Made by a program: the position numbers and the translations under genes | The notes under the pieces: generated by a model | The model's database searches: none | What the model was told of the DNA's origin: nothing | Seen by the model: the letters and a program-made list of their open reading frames with translations, nothing else | Part shown: positions 37,700 to 46,898 of the stretch, one piece after another | Layout of the letters: each line of letters opens with the position of its first letter | Position numbering within the stretch: position 1 is the stretch's first letter | DNA from: Stieleria maiorica | GTDB taxonomy: Bacteria; Planctomycetota; Planctomycetia; Pirellulales; Pirellulaceae | NCBI RefSeq assembly: GCF_008035925.1 | Contig: NZ_CP036264.1 | Location: forward strand, 4,710,402 to 4,774,401 | Reading direction: 5' to 3' | Length of the DNA: 64,000 bases

Positions 37700-37859
37700 G
37701 CAGCGGAATTCATTCCGCTGCACTTGCCCAAAGGGCATACACATCCATAGCCTGGGGTCAGGGAACGAGCGCAGCGAAGTGACCGCAACCCCAGGAAAAA
37801 AAGTGGACCTGGGGTTACGCCCGGATTCGCTGGGGCTCATCCGGTCTCACCCCAGGCTA
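37700..37859. repeat. Cluster of nested hairpins
   Basis: GCAGCGGAAT-TC-ATTCCGCTGC (37700-37721) is a 10-base hairpin. TAGCCTGGGGT at 37748 pairs with ACCCCAGGCTA at 37849, and inside it AACCCCAGG (37787) pairs with CCTGGGGTT (37808). The element looks like a dispersed intergenic repeat with a double stem. No gene is seen in the gap 37481-37980. Confidence 0.75.
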
Positions 37860-37980
37860 AGTTGTCGATCGCCGTTGGCGAACCGAGCGGCGTGACCTTT
37901 GATGACGCACGGAACAAAAGCAACTGAATCCATCAGGAATACAATCGACGTCTCCCGAGGATGACTACCGTGATCGCTTC

Positions 37981-38712
37981 TCAGGGGCTGTCAGCGGAAT
38001 TCGTTGCCGGCATGACCAACGTGATGTTGTGCCGGACGAGCTCGTACGCTTCGCCGTCCTCCTCGCCCGGTGTCGGGACCTCGACGCTGCTTCGCAACGT
38101 CAATGTCCCTGAAGATGGTCGCTCCAATTCGATCTGTCCATTCGCATCGGTCTTGATGTTCTTGCGAAACCCCTTTGGTCCGCGGACAAACACCATCCGG
38201 TCGGGCACCGGCTTGCCTTGCCACAGCAATGTGAATTCGTACCGGTTACCGACATCATGCGGCACGAGATCGAGTTTCATCTGTTCGGCTCGCCCCAACT
38301 CGTGCATCGCATCGTGCGATCGGACCGCCAGGTTACGTGCGTAGTAGTGCAACAGCACTTTGGTTTGACCGTACTGATAAACGCCGAACTTCCCATAGGC
38401 ATCGACGCTGTACTCGTCTGACGTCGGCAAAGCGACACGCATCCAACGGTTGTCGCCCTGCTTGACCTCCTCCGCCTGCACCGCGTCGGGGGCAGGGCGA
38501 TCGATGGTACGGACCCAGACGTCGCTTTTGCCAAGAAAGTGGTCCAGATAGGATCCGTCGCCGGGTTTCGGGGCTTCCTCGAAATAGATGTTGGTGCCGG
38601 ATTGGTCGCCCGGATTGCGATCGACCGAAATCCAAAGGTAGTGGGCGTTGACGGTCGCGGTGATGCAAAGCCACACAGTCGCGGTCAGGCAGAAAGAAAT
38701 ACAGCGGTTCAC
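37981..38712 (-). CDS. Exported DUF4198-like protein
   Basis: The 243-residue protein has a signal peptide ending VNAHYLWI. The mature protein starts with the AHYLWISVDRNPG sequence seen in the DUF4198/nickel-uptake-associated family, in which the new N-terminal Ala-His could bind metal. The C-terminal half forms an Ig-like carboxypeptidase-regulatory-type domain (FVRGPKGFRKNIKTDANGQI). GTG at 38712 is the start, with GGAAG seven bases upstream. A role in binding metal or polymers outside the cytoplasm is likely but unproven. Confidence 0.75.
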   Translation of the reverse strand: MNRCISFCLTATVWLCITATVNAHYLWISVDRNPGDQSGTNIYFEEAPKPGDGSYLDHFLGKSDVWVRTIDRPAPDAVQAEEVKQGDNRWMRVALPTSDEYSVDAYGKFGVYQYGQTKVLLHYYARNLAVRSHDAMHELGRAEQMKLDLVPHDVGNRYEFTLLWQGKPVPDRMVFVRGPKGFRKNIKTDANGQIELERPSSGTLTLRSSVEVPTPGEEDGEAYELVRHNITLVMPATNSADSP

Positions 38713-38993
38713 AAGTTTCTTCCGGTTGATGAATCTGGGTTTAGCGATTCAAAAAGGAGGGTCTGTCCGATAGTCATCGACGGCCAATGGTCGTTGCTGG
38801 AGATTGTACCGAGCTTCGTACTCGCCGTCCAAATAGGCGGCCGGCGGGGCGGTGTGGGAAGCCGGTGTGCGGCCTGATCTACCTCCTGCAGTTGCCTACG
38901 TTCCTTCCACTTGCGTGCCATTTCAGCCTCGGTCGTCTCACCCATCGCCAGATAGGCCGGATCGATCTTCACCCCCAACATGCCCTCGGCCAC
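38709..38993 (-). CDS. Doubtful small ORF, possibly a gene remnant
   Basis: The 94-residue frame begins MAEGMLGVKIDPAYLAMG and contains EAEMARKWKERRQLQEV, which read like real protein. The second half becomes Pro/Thr/Ser-rich and low in structure. Its stop overlaps the GTG of the DUF4198-like gene. It may be a short coupled gene or the decayed start of a longer one. I recognise no family. Confidence 0.3.
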   Translation of the reverse strand: MAEGMLGVKIDPAYLAMGETTEAEMARKWKERRQLQEVDQAAHRLPTPPRRPPIWTASTKLGTISSNDHWPSMTIGQTLLFESLNPDSSTGRNL

Positions 38994-39124
38994 ATGCGGT
39001 TAAAACCGGACTTTCGGGTGACGTTCGTCTTCGCTACCCTCGCAGGCGTACTAGGACGGCGAGCAGAACTCCCGTGGATGTGCTGGAGTCACGCGGCATC
39101 CGCGACAGAAGTGGTGGATTAGAA

Positions 39125-39661
39125 ATGAAGACTTGGGTGCCGTGGTGTCTATTGTGCCTGCTACCGTCCGTTCTGGGGTGCCGATCCACGGCGCCACCCA
39201 GCCCTCCGGTTTCCGAAGTTTTGGCCACAACAGAAGAGATGCACGCCAAGCCGACGACGATTTCGTTTGTTGACAGGCCTGAATTTCAGACCGGGACAGG
39301 ACCGATGGACTCCGAGACCCCACCGGAGTTTTCGCAGACCGATTCGGGACTGAAGTATCGCGTGCTGCGAAATTCCACCGGCAAAAAACCGACGGCATCC
39401 GACACGGTGACCGTTAACTACCGCGGCTGGCTGAACAGCGGAAAGGTGTTCGACAGCTCGTACGAACGTGGCGAACCGACGACCTTTCCGTTAGGCAACG
39501 TCATCGCCGGCTGGACCGAAGGCATGCAGCTCGTCGGTGAAGGTGGGATGATCGAATTGTGGGTCCCTTCTCGACTCGGTTACGGCGAACGGGGATCCCC
39601 AGGCTCCATCCCTCCCCACTCGCACCTGCACTTCATCGTCGAACTCGTCAGTGTCGACTAG
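39125..39661 (+). CDS. FKBP-type peptidyl-prolyl isomerase lipoprotein
   Basis: The 178-residue protein has a lipoprotein signal ending VLGC and a linker, then an FKBP domain from about residue 75: DTVTVNYRGWLNSGKVFDSS, then PLGNVIAGWTEGMQLVGEGG, and LGYGERGSPGSIPPHSHLHF. All the usual active-site aromatic and hydrophobic residues are present. It should help fold envelope proteins. The ATG at 39125 starts the signal peptide. Confidence 0.93.
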   Translation: MKTWVPWCLLCLLPSVLGCRSTAPPSPPVSEVLATTEEMHAKPTTISFVDRPEFQTGTGPMDSETPPEFSQTDSGLKYRVLRNSTGKKPTASDTVTVNYRGWLNSGKVFDSSYERGEPTTFPLGNVIAGWTEGMQLVGEGGMIELWVPSRLGYGERGSPGSIPPHSHLHFIVELVSVD

Positions 39662-39695
39662 GCTTTGCCGCTTAACCCGGCAAGGGTCGTACGTG

Positions 39696-39772
39696 GTAGC
39701 GGAATTCGCCAAGAATTTCGGCTTTTCCAGTGTGAACTGCTGCGAGTCGAAAGCCTTGGCGGCTTCCGCTAC
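39696..39772. repeat. Hairpin-forming intergenic repeat
   Basis: GTAGCGGAATTCGCCAAG (39696-39713) is complementary, with two mismatches, to CTTGGCGGCTTCCGCTAC (39755-39772). A fragment of the 15-bp satellite follows at 39937-39957. The rest of the gap 39662-40093 shows nothing else. Confidence 0.75.
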
Positions 39773-40093
39773 GGGTTTAGGGACAATGCCTCGTGGTCCG
39801 CCTCGACGTTAGAGTCGGTTAATTGGTTGCGGACGAAGCGACAAGTCCTCGCGGTGCGCCACCCGAATGGACTCGTCGCCTCTTCCACTACGCGAAAACC
39901 AAGCGACGGGTAAAACGATCGCGACATGAAATTGTTTTGCCCCCATCGTTTTGCCCTCCCACGCGGGATCGTATCACGATCTTGCGATAGGACCAAGACA
40001 CCCTCTGCGTCCGATCGACCACGACCCGATACCACATCGATGGGCGCATGAAAAAACCCACGGTCACTTTTAACGGCGACCGTGGGCATCAAG

Positions 40094-40167
<74 letters not shown>

Positions 40168-40568
40168 CCGAAGTTATCGTCGATCGACTCGCCGGCGCCT
40201 AGCCGTTTCGATTCGAAAGTGAAATTTTCTTGAAGATGAAACACGCATGCCGCGTGTCGGGGTCGAAAGATTTTGGAGGTAGGAAAATTTGCCCCATCGA
40301 AGGGATGGGGGATCTCACCAACTTCTTACCCCCGACATCTTCTTACCAGTTTTCAGAAGCGCGGGACCACTTGCGCGAACCAGACGATGTCGCTTGTGTT
40401 TCGTCGCGAGATCGCTTCTGTGAGTCGACAACCCGTCGCGGAACGCATGCTGCTGAATTCTGCATAACCGCGAAATGCCGATTCGTGCGCAGCCCGGGGA
40501 GCAACATGGGAACAAATGAATTTGACAGGCCGGAAGCCTCTCCCACGGGTACGGCCGGCTCGCTTACC

Positions 40569-40693
40569 GGCCTGTTGATTGAGTCACAACCGAAACAATC
40601 GTGAGCCGATGGCGCTTGCTACGGGTCCCCAGAGGCAAGGTTGTCACCGCTGGGCCCGCGGCTAGCGCCGTCGGCTCACTAAATCAACAGGCC
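40569..40693. repeat. 125-bp near-palindromic element
   Basis: The outer arms are GGCCTGTTGATT (40569-40580) and AATCAACAGGCC (40682-40693). Inner arms at 40601-40628 and 40652-40679 pair as GTGAGCCGATGGCGCTTGCT against the complementary GCTAGCGCCGTCGGCTCAC. The inner core is the same as in the array at 9322-9459, and the outer arms recur at 50546-50655. The rest of the gap 40168-40729 shows no gene. Confidence 0.85.
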
Positions 40694-40729
40694 GTGACGC
40701 GTCCCGCTGGCATTTGGTGTGGTGAGAAA

Positions 40730-41032
40730 TTACTGGAAGACTTCGACGGGAAGCGTGAAGACTTTGCCGTCGCCGATCCGTCCGCTTCGCGCTGCCGCGA
40801 CGACCTTCTCTAACGTCTCTTCGTAACGCGAGTCGTCGACCCACATCGTGATTTCGACTTTGGGAAGAAACGCTTCGGAGAATTCGGTTTCCTGGTACTC
40901 GTCTAAATAACTTTTTTGACGTCCGTACCCTTTGACTTCACTGACCGTGATCGCTTCCAGCGGTGCCCGTTTGAGCGTCTCTAAAACTCGCTCGGCCAGA
41001 TGGGGACGAACGACGGCGATGATTTGTCTCAC
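40730..41032 (-). CDS. P-II family signal protein lacking the uridylylation Tyr
   Basis: The 100-residue protein has the GlnB fold: [35 protein letters not shown] at the T-loop, [13 protein letters not shown] and [15 protein letters not shown]. Aligned with GlnB without gaps, Tyr46 is kept, but Tyr51, the modified residue, is Phe (QETEF). The C-terminus ends about ten residues earlier than GlnB. It should bind ATP/ADP and perhaps 2-oxoglutarate, but cannot be uridylylated at position 51. The GTG at 41032 overlaps the stop of tgt (GTGA), so the two are coupled. Confidence 0.88.
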   Translation of the reverse strand: MRQIIAVVRPHLAERVLETLKRAPLEAITVSEVKGYGRQKSYLDEYQETEFSEAFLPKVEITMWVDDSRYEETLEKVVAAARSGRIGDGKVFTLPVEVFQ

Positions 41033-42141
41033 GTGATTCCCCACTGACTCTTTTTCGTCGCGATGAACTCCGCCAACCGATTCTCCTGGATCGCTTCGCG
41101 TGCCCCGCGCATGACTTTCTGGTAGTACGTCAAATTATGCAACGACAGCAACGTCGGCCCCAACATTTCACCGGCGATGAACAGGTGACGCAAGTAGCCG
41201 CGACTGTGGCGGGTGCAGGTCAAACAGTCACAGGATTCATCCAACGGCGACGTGTCGGTCTTGTGCTTGGCGTTCCGTATTTTAATCGGTCCGGAGTCGG
41301 TAAAGGCGAAACCGTTGCGGCCATTTCGCGTCGGCATCACACAATCAAACAGATCGATCCCCCGGACGACGCTTTCCAAAAGGTCGATCGGGCGGCCGAC
41401 CCCCATCAGATAGCGGGGCTTTTCGGCCGGCAACTCAGGCGTGGTCGCCGCGGTGATCCGGTACATCTCGTCCGGCGTTTCGCCGACGCTTAATCCGCCC
41501 ACCGCGTAGCCTTCGAAATCCATCGCCGCCAATTCACGGGCGCACTGCACGCGAAGATCGACATCCAGGCCGCCTTGAACGATGGCAAACTTGGCCTGAT
41601 CGTCGCGGCTGGCGTATTCCAGACAACGCTTGGCCCAGCGAATCGACCGCTCCATCGCCTGCTGAACCTCGCCTCGCTCGGCGGGCAGCGCGACGACGTG
41701 ATCCAGCACCATCGCGACGTCGCTGCCGAGCGATTCTTGGATTTCGATCGAATGCTCGGGCGTCAGGTCGATCAGCGCACCATCGATGTGGCTACGAAAG
41801 ACCACGCTGTGTTCGGAGATCTTGTTGATCCCTTTCAGGCTGAAAACCTGAAACCCGCCGCTGTCGGTCAAAATCGGACCTTCCCATCCCGACATGGCGT
41901 GCAGGCCCCCGAGCGCGCGAACGGTCTGGTGCCCCGGACGTAACCCCAGGTGGTACGTGTTGCCCAAAATCATGTGCGCCCCGGTCGACGCGACATGATC
42001 GATCGTCAGCCCCTTGACCGTTCCCTGTGTTCCGACGGGCATGAACCCCGGAGTTTCCACCGGACCGTGCGGTGTGGTGAACGTTCCGCGACGCGCCCCC
42101 GTTTCGGCGTCGGTGTGATGGAGCTGGAATCGGAAAGTCAT
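41029..42141 (-). CDS. tgt: Queuine tRNA-ribosyltransferase
   Basis: The 370-residue enzyme exchanges guanine at position 34 of GUN-anticodon tRNAs for the queuine precursor. It shows [20 protein letters not shown], the barrel strand [13 protein letters not shown] with the catalytic Asp, [13 protein letters not shown], and the zinc site [18 protein letters not shown]. The length is normal. Its stop overlaps the start of the P-II gene. Confidence 0.97.
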   Translation of the reverse strand: MTFRFQLHHTDAETGARRGTFTTPHGPVETPGFMPVGTQGTVKGLTIDHVASTGAHMILGNTYHLGLRPGHQTVRALGGLHAMSGWEGPILTDSGGFQVFSLKGINKISEHSVVFRSHIDGALIDLTPEHSIEIQESLGSDVAMVLDHVVALPAERGEVQQAMERSIRWAKRCLEYASRDDQAKFAIVQGGLDVDLRVQCARELAAMDFEGYAVGGLSVGETPDEMYRITAATTPELPAEKPRYLMGVGRPIDLLESVVRGIDLFDCVMPTRNGRNGFAFTDSGPIKIRNAKHKTDTSPLDESCDCLTCTRHSRGYLRHLFIAGEMLGPTLLSLHNLTYYQKVMRGAREAIQENRLAEFIATKKSQWGIT

Positions 42142-42307
42142 CGGGCGTAGAGAGATCGAGAAAGTCGGCCCGTGAATCGGCGGCGTCTGGGAAAGGGGAT
42201 GATCGAGCGTAAGACGAACGCTCCCGGTCGTCGAGGACGACCGGACGACGGCCCGGAAGGGCCATCGTACGGGTTCACCACAAGGGCCGTCGTGCGTCCT
42301 GTTGCGA

Positions 42308-43639
42308 TCAGTCGCCGCGAAGCTTCAGTCCCAGGTCGGTCAGTTTTTCGCGGACTTCGGTCAGACTGGTGACGCCGAAGTTCTTGCACTCCAGCAATTC
42401 GTCGCCGGTCTTGCGAAGCAGTTCGCCGATCGAGTTGAGCTGCAACCGCGCCATGCACTTGCGGGCTCGAACCGACAGGTTCAGATCGGAGATCGGACGC
42501 TCCAGCATCGCCTGTTCGTCGGGCGACAAGTGGCTGGTGTCGACCGGCGGCTCGGGAGCCTTTTTCTCGTGCGCGAATTGCCCGAGCTTCAGCCCCTTGC
42601 TGACCAGCATTTCGCGAATTTCGATCAAACTGGTTTCGCCGAAGTTCTTGCTGGACAGCAATTCGGACTCGCTGGTGCGGGTCAAATCGCCGATCGTTTC
42701 GATGCCCATTTTGGCCAGACAGTTACGGCTTCGAACGCTCAGTTCAAAGTTGGCGACGGGCATGTTCAGCGTTTGCGCCAAGCGGTCGTTACGACGCTGC
42801 ATTTCTTCGTCGTACAGCATGTTGCCGTTTGCCGACGCGTCTTTCATGTACAGCCGCGTTCGCTCGTCGTCCGGGTGGGCGTCCAGGATGCGTTTGTAGC
42901 ACATCTGGGCTTTGTCGAACTCGTTTCGATCTTCGTAAATCAGCCCCAGGTTGATCAGGGCGCCGACGCCGGTGGGGAACGCCTTGGCAGCTCGTTCGTA
43001 CAATCGCAGAGCTTCTTCGTCGTTGCCCATGCGGTCGTTTTCCCAGGCCAGCCCGAACAGGGCACCGGCATGGTTTTCATCGGTCTGAACGGCACGCTGA
43101 TACAGCGTGATCGCTTCGTCGCGGCGTCCACCGACGGCGGCGACGGTCGCGGCCCGCTGATACATGTATTCGGCGGTTTGCTCGGCGGGACCGAAGATGT
43201 CGTCCAGCAACAACATCGCTTTGTCGATCCGTCCGCTGTAGCGGTTCGATTCGGCGATGAAGATCTTGCACTGGTCTTCGTTGTAACCGGCGCGCTGGGC
43301 TTGTTCGTAGGTGTCGATCGCGGCGTCGAAGTCCTTCAGTTCGAACAGCGACCGTGCGCAGTAGAACAGAGCCGTCGCGCTTCCGTCGGCAGCCCGCAGG
43401 GTCTGCAACGCGTCGGAGAAGTGGCCGAGCAAAAACTGGCACACGCCCATTTTCGTCTTGCCGGCGGGGGTCAGTGCCGGATCATCTTCCATCTCATTGA
43501 CAGCATCGCGGAGCTCGGCGAAATGGCCGTAGTTCTCTGCGATCATTTGCCGAATCTCGGCGACATCATTCGGTCCGAACGAGTTGTTCGACAAAATGAG
43601 TTCTTTCAAGTCGACGACGTCCAGTTCGACTTCGTTCAT
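42308..43639 (-). CDS. TPR protein with two RNA polymerase alpha-CTD-like domains
   Basis: The 443-residue protein has TPR repeats over residues about 60-275, for example [20 protein letters not shown] and [16 protein letters not shown]. The C-terminal 150 residues contain two helix-hairpin-helix domains of the RNA polymerase alpha C-terminal type: [20 protein letters not shown] with [14 protein letters not shown], then [20 protein letters not shown] with [14 protein letters not shown]. These match the NxG/KNFGxKSLxEI signature of RpoA. It lacks RpoA's N-terminal assembly domain, so it cannot be RpoA itself. GGAGAA precedes the ATG. The role may be regulatory through promoter DNA or polymerase partners. 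Confidence 0.88.
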   Translation of the reverse strand: MNEVELDVVDLKELILSNNSFGPNDVAEIRQMIAENYGHFAELRDAVNEMEDDPALTPAGKTKMGVCQFLLGHFSDALQTLRAADGSATALFYCARSLFELKDFDAAIDTYEQAQRAGYNEDQCKIFIAESNRYSGRIDKAMLLLDDIFGPAEQTAEYMYQRAATVAAVGGRRDEAITLYQRAVQTDENHAGALFGLAWENDRMGNDEEALRLYERAAKAFPTGVGALINLGLIYEDRNEFDKAQMCYKRILDAHPDDERTRLYMKDASANGNMLYDEEMQRRNDRLAQTLNMPVANFELSVRSRNCLAKMGIETIGDLTRTSESELLSSKNFGETSLIEIREMLVSKGLKLGQFAHEKKAPEPPVDTSHLSPDEQAMLERPISDLNLSVRARKCMARLQLNSIGELLRKTGDELLECKNFGVTSLTEVREKLTDLGLKLRGD

Positions 43640-44001
43640 CGAGTTCAGTTCTCCTGCTCACGCCTGCGAGCGTTTGTTGTATCGTTCCGCCGGTCCAGTA
43701 ATCGTCTCGCGTCGCATCAGCTTCGCCCGAGAGCAGCCTGGCCGACCTTTTGATGCTGAGCGGCGACGGGATCCCGCCCAGGATTTGAAATTTTTAGCGA
43801 AAAAAATATTTTTTGTCGAGTCGTGGCACGGCAATCGCTCGCTAAAAAGCCCGCTACTGGGGCGTTTTTTGACCTTTGTCCCGAAATTTTCTAGGAAAAA
43901 TCGGGAGAACGTTGGAAGCGGCACGACTCCAAAGGGCTGGTCCCGGTTACTCACAAAGAGGGGGGCTGGGCTGGGAATCAAGGGACTCGAAAGTGCCCAC
44001 C

Positions 44002-44062
44002 GATAGCAGCGCGAACCCACGGATGTGATACGGCCTGGGATCCGTGGGTTCGCGCTGCTATC
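44002..44062. repeat. Perfect 23-bp hairpin with a 15-base loop
   Basis: GATAGCAGCGCGAACCCACG and the next three bases (44002-44024) are exactly complementary to 44040-44062. It lies between divergent units, 360 bases before the TPR gene start and 300 before tRNA-Thr, so it is not an obvious terminator for either. The remainder of the gap 43640-44358 shows no gene. Confidence 0.85.
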
Positions 44063-44358
44063 CGCGGGCAATCCACTTCCAGATGGTTGTCGGCGTTCGA
44101 GGTCGAATTCGTTGGGTCCCGTCGCGGCGTTCGCAGAATCGACGCCGCTCTCTTTCGATCGATACCAATCGGCGCAACTTTGATTGCAGATCGGCTCTGC
44201 CGTGGCCGAAGAACGTAGTTGGGCCGCTGGATCGGGACGAGATTATTCCGACCGCCGCGGGTGAGATGTGCCCTGGTGTGTCGAGCCTTGGTGAGGTAAC
44301 TTTCACACTCGGACGCAAGTCACGGCGAGTGATCTCCACAAGCGTCCCGATCACGCAT

Positions 44359-44431
44359 GCCGACGTAGCTCAGCTGGTAGAGCAATTCATTCGTAATGAA
44401 TAGGTCAGGGGTTCGAATCTCCTCGTCGGCT
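44359..44431 (+). tRNA. tRNA-Thr (anticodon CGT)
   Basis: A 73-base cloverleaf with acceptor GCCGACG pairing with CGTCGGC, D-arm TAGCTCAGCTGGTAGAGCA, anticodon loop TTCGTAA between paired ATTCA/TGAAT arms, and T-arm CAGGGGTTCGAATCTCCTC. CCA is not encoded. It reads towards argJ, whose 3' end is 11 bases away on the other strand. Confidence 0.97.
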
Positions 44432-44442
44432 CTTCTTCTTTC

Positions 44443-45633
44443 TCAGGTCGTGTACTCGCTGTTGAAGCGAACGTATTCGACCGTCAGGTCGCTGGCCCAG
44501 TGAACGGCGGTGCCGGGGCCGTTTCCGACGAACAGGTCCAAGTCGACGTCTTTTTTCGCCTTGATCGCCTTGCTGACTTCGGCGGCATCAAAATCGGTCG
44601 GCACGCCGTTGTGGTAAATCTCGGTACCGGCAAGCTTGAGCGACGTTTGCTGGGGGTTGATCTTTGCATTGGCATAACCGGCGGCGGAAACGATCCGTCC
44701 CCAGTTGGGGTCGCCGCCAGAGATCGCCGTTTTGACCAGCGGGCTGGCGCCGATCGTCCGCGCGATCGTCGCGGCACTCTCGTCGTCTTCGGCGCCGACC
44801 ACACGGATTTTCATGACATGGGTCGCGCCCTCGCCGTCGGCGACCAATTCCCGTGCCAAACGACACGACACGTCGGTCAACGCGCGGACGAATTCTTTTT
44901 CGTTGGAATCATCGATGCGGACATTGCTGGCACCGCTGGAGAGCAACAGCAGCGTGTCGTTGGTGCTGGTGTGACCATCAACGCTGACGCAGTTAAAACT
45001 TTTCGCTGCCACCTCGCGGAGGATGCGTTGGGATTGCTGGGGGTCGAGTTGGGCGTCGGTCATGACGACGGCCAGCATGGTGGCCAGATTTGGCGAGATC
45101 ATGCCGGCCCCCTTGGCCATCGCCGCGATCCGGATGGATTGCCCGCCGACGGTGACTTCGCGAAAATCCGCCTTTCGTCCGACGTCCGTGGTTAAAATCG
45201 CATCGGCTGCGGCGTGGAAATCATCGATGCTTCGCCCAAGTTTTGCGACCGTTTGATCGATCCCAGCATTGACCCGATCCATCGGCATTTTCTTTCCGAT
45301 GATCCCGGTGCTCATCACCAGCACTTCGGCTTCGGTCGCACCAATCGCGTCGGCGACGTGGCGACACATTTCCGCGGCGTCCAGGTGACCTTGTCGGCCG
45401 GTGCATGCATTCGCGTTTCCACTGTTGGTGACGACGGCACGAATTCGATGCGAGGGCGTCAGACTGCGACAGATCTCGACCGGCGCGGCAACCACTTGGT
45501 TTTGGGTATAAACCCCTGAAGCGACCAAGCGATGGTCCCCGACGATCAGCGACAGGTCTGGTTTCCCGCTCGGCTTGATCCCGCAGGCGACGCCGGCAAA
45601 TCGGAAACCAGCGGGAAGGTCAGATGAAGTCAT
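44443..45633 (-). CDS. argJ: Bifunctional glutamate N-acetyltransferase / amino-acid acetyltransferase
   Basis: The 396-residue protein belongs to the ArgJ family, which moves the acetyl group from N-acetylornithine to glutamate in the cyclic arginine pathway. The autocleavage region reads MAKGAGMISPNLATMLAVVM; the Thr of ATML becomes the new N-terminus and nucleophile. Other family motifs are VVTNSGNANACTGRQG, VSVDGHTSTNDTLLLLSSG and SGGDPNWGRI. The ATG at 45633 was chosen because the family starts shortly before the GFRFAGVACGIK segment. Confidence 0.95.
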   Translation of the reverse strand: MTSSDLPAGFRFAGVACGIKPSGKPDLSLIVGDHRLVASGVYTQNQVVAAPVEICRSLTPSHRIRAVVTNSGNANACTGRQGHLDAAEMCRHVADAIGATEAEVLVMSTGIIGKKMPMDRVNAGIDQTVAKLGRSIDDFHAAADAILTTDVGRKADFREVTVGGQSIRIAAMAKGAGMISPNLATMLAVVMTDAQLDPQQSQRILREVAAKSFNCVSVDGHTSTNDTLLLLSSGASNVRIDDSNEKEFVRALTDVSCRLARELVADGEGATHVMKIRVVGAEDDESAATIARTIGASPLVKTAISGGDPNWGRIVSAAGYANAKINPQQTSLKLAGTEIYHNGVPTDFDAAEVSKAIKAKKDVDLDLFVGNGPGTAVHWASDLTVEYVRFNSEYTT

Positions 45634-45806
45634 AGAGCAGTTTGCGGAAAAGGAAGGGGGCGGGCAGAAGGAGCGGAGCACGTGCGGTAGCAAAAGTCGC
45701 CAAGACCTTCGACAATGATCGACAAACACCGCCGCCTGATTCTACGGTTTGACCGACCGTCACAATAGACCGACACAAGATCCACCATTCGGATGTCGAG
45801 AACGTC

Positions 45807-46898
45807 TTGAAACACCCCACTCCAGTGACCGAAACAAGCGTCCCAGTCGGGCCGGAATCGCAACTGCGTCCGAACGACGCACCGGAGACATCCGCCACCG
45901 TCGCCCCGGTGGTGGTGTGCGAAAAACTGTCAAAGAACTACGGCGGATTCCAGGCCCTGGCCGACTGCGATCTGCATGTCAACGCGGGCGACATCTTTGG
46001 ATTGCTGGGGCCCAACGGAGCCGGCAAAACAACCCTGATCCGGTCGTTGCTGGGATACTTGCAGATCAGCGGCGGCAAAGCGAGCGTCTGCGGCGCGGAC
46101 CCTCGAATTGATCCCGTCCGCGTGCGTCAAAACGTGTCTTACCTGCCGGGCGACGCACGGCTGCCACGGCATCTGCGGGGAGACGGGGTGCTGAGATTCT
46201 TTGCCGACATCCACCCCCGCGGCGATCTGGCACGCAGCCGTAAGATCGCCGATGCACTGGAACTGGACACGCGTCGACATGTCGGAATGATGTCGACCGG
46301 AATGCGGCAGAAACTGGCCTTGGCCGTCGTCCTGGCTCCGGCGACCGAGTTGTTGATCCTGGACGAACCGACGGCGAATTTGGATCCGACGGTCCGCGGC
46401 ACGGTGTTGGAACTGGTCGCCCAGGCCCATCGCGAAGGCCGCACCGTGATGTTTTCCTCGCACGTGTTGAGCGAGATCGAAGACACCTGCAACCGTGTCG
46501 CATTTCTGCGCCGAGGACGAATGGCGTTGGAGTTGCAGATGGCGGAACTGTTTCAGCGACATCGTGTGTGGGCGGATTTACCGGCCGGAGAATCCTTTGA
46601 CCAGCCTGCCGTCGCGGCCAGCATCCCGGCAGCCTTCCGGAAACGAATCAAGATCACCCAAGTCGATTCGGTGACCAGCGGCGGCGCGGCTTCCGTCCGC
46701 ATCGACACGGCCGGCGACTTGGCCCCGATGCTGCCCTGGATCACTTCGCTGGGATTGCACCGAATGCGAATCGAACCGTTGGGGCTGAGGGCGATCTACG
46801 ACTCGGTGCATCACGACACGCTGGAAGACCCACGCGACCACGAGTTGTCACCCGACGACGAAATCGCCGATCACATCAGCAGCGGGGTGTCGGTATGA
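45807..46898 (+). CDS. ABC transporter ATP-binding protein
   Basis: The 363-residue protein has a 35-residue variable N-terminus and a DrrA-type ATPase domain: Walker A GLLGPNGAGKTTLIR, Q-loop region NVSYLPGDARLP, signature MSTGMRQKLALA, which departs from LSGGQ, and Walker B LLILDEPTANLD with FSSHVLSEIED. A C-terminal domain of about 130 residues follows. The best start is unclear: TTG at 45807 or GTG at 45825. Its stop overlaps the permease start. It powers the export or import of an unknown substrate. Confidence 0.9.
   Translation: MKHPTPVTETSVPVGPESQLRPNDAPETSATVAPVVVCEKLSKNYGGFQALADCDLHVNAGDIFGLLGPNGAGKTTLIRSLLGYLQISGGKASVCGADPRIDPVRVRQNVSYLPGDARLPRHLRGDGVLRFFADIHPRGDLARSRKIADALELDTRRHVGMMSTGMRQKLALAVVLAPATELLILDEPTANLDPTVRGTVLELVAQAHREGRTVMFSSHVLSEIEDTCNRVAFLRRGRMALELQMAELFQRHRVWADLPAGESFDQPAVAASIPAAFRKRIKITQVDSVTSGGAASVRIDTAGDLAPMLPWITSLGLHRMRIEPLGLRAIYDSVHHDTLEDPRDHELSPDDEIADHISSGVSV

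Noticed and set aside
42308-43639. rpoA itself
   Set aside because: The alpha-CTD-like parts are duplicated and the N-terminal assembly domain is replaced by TPR repeats, and no ribosomal protein genes flank it.
42302-43753. 483-codon plus-strand frame
   Set aside because: It is exactly antisense to the TPR/alpha-CTD gene, which has recognisable repeats and a good ribosome binding site. The frame is a codon-phase shadow.
44002-44062. Intrinsic terminator
   Set aside because: There is no T run on either side, and both neighbouring genes are transcribed away from it.
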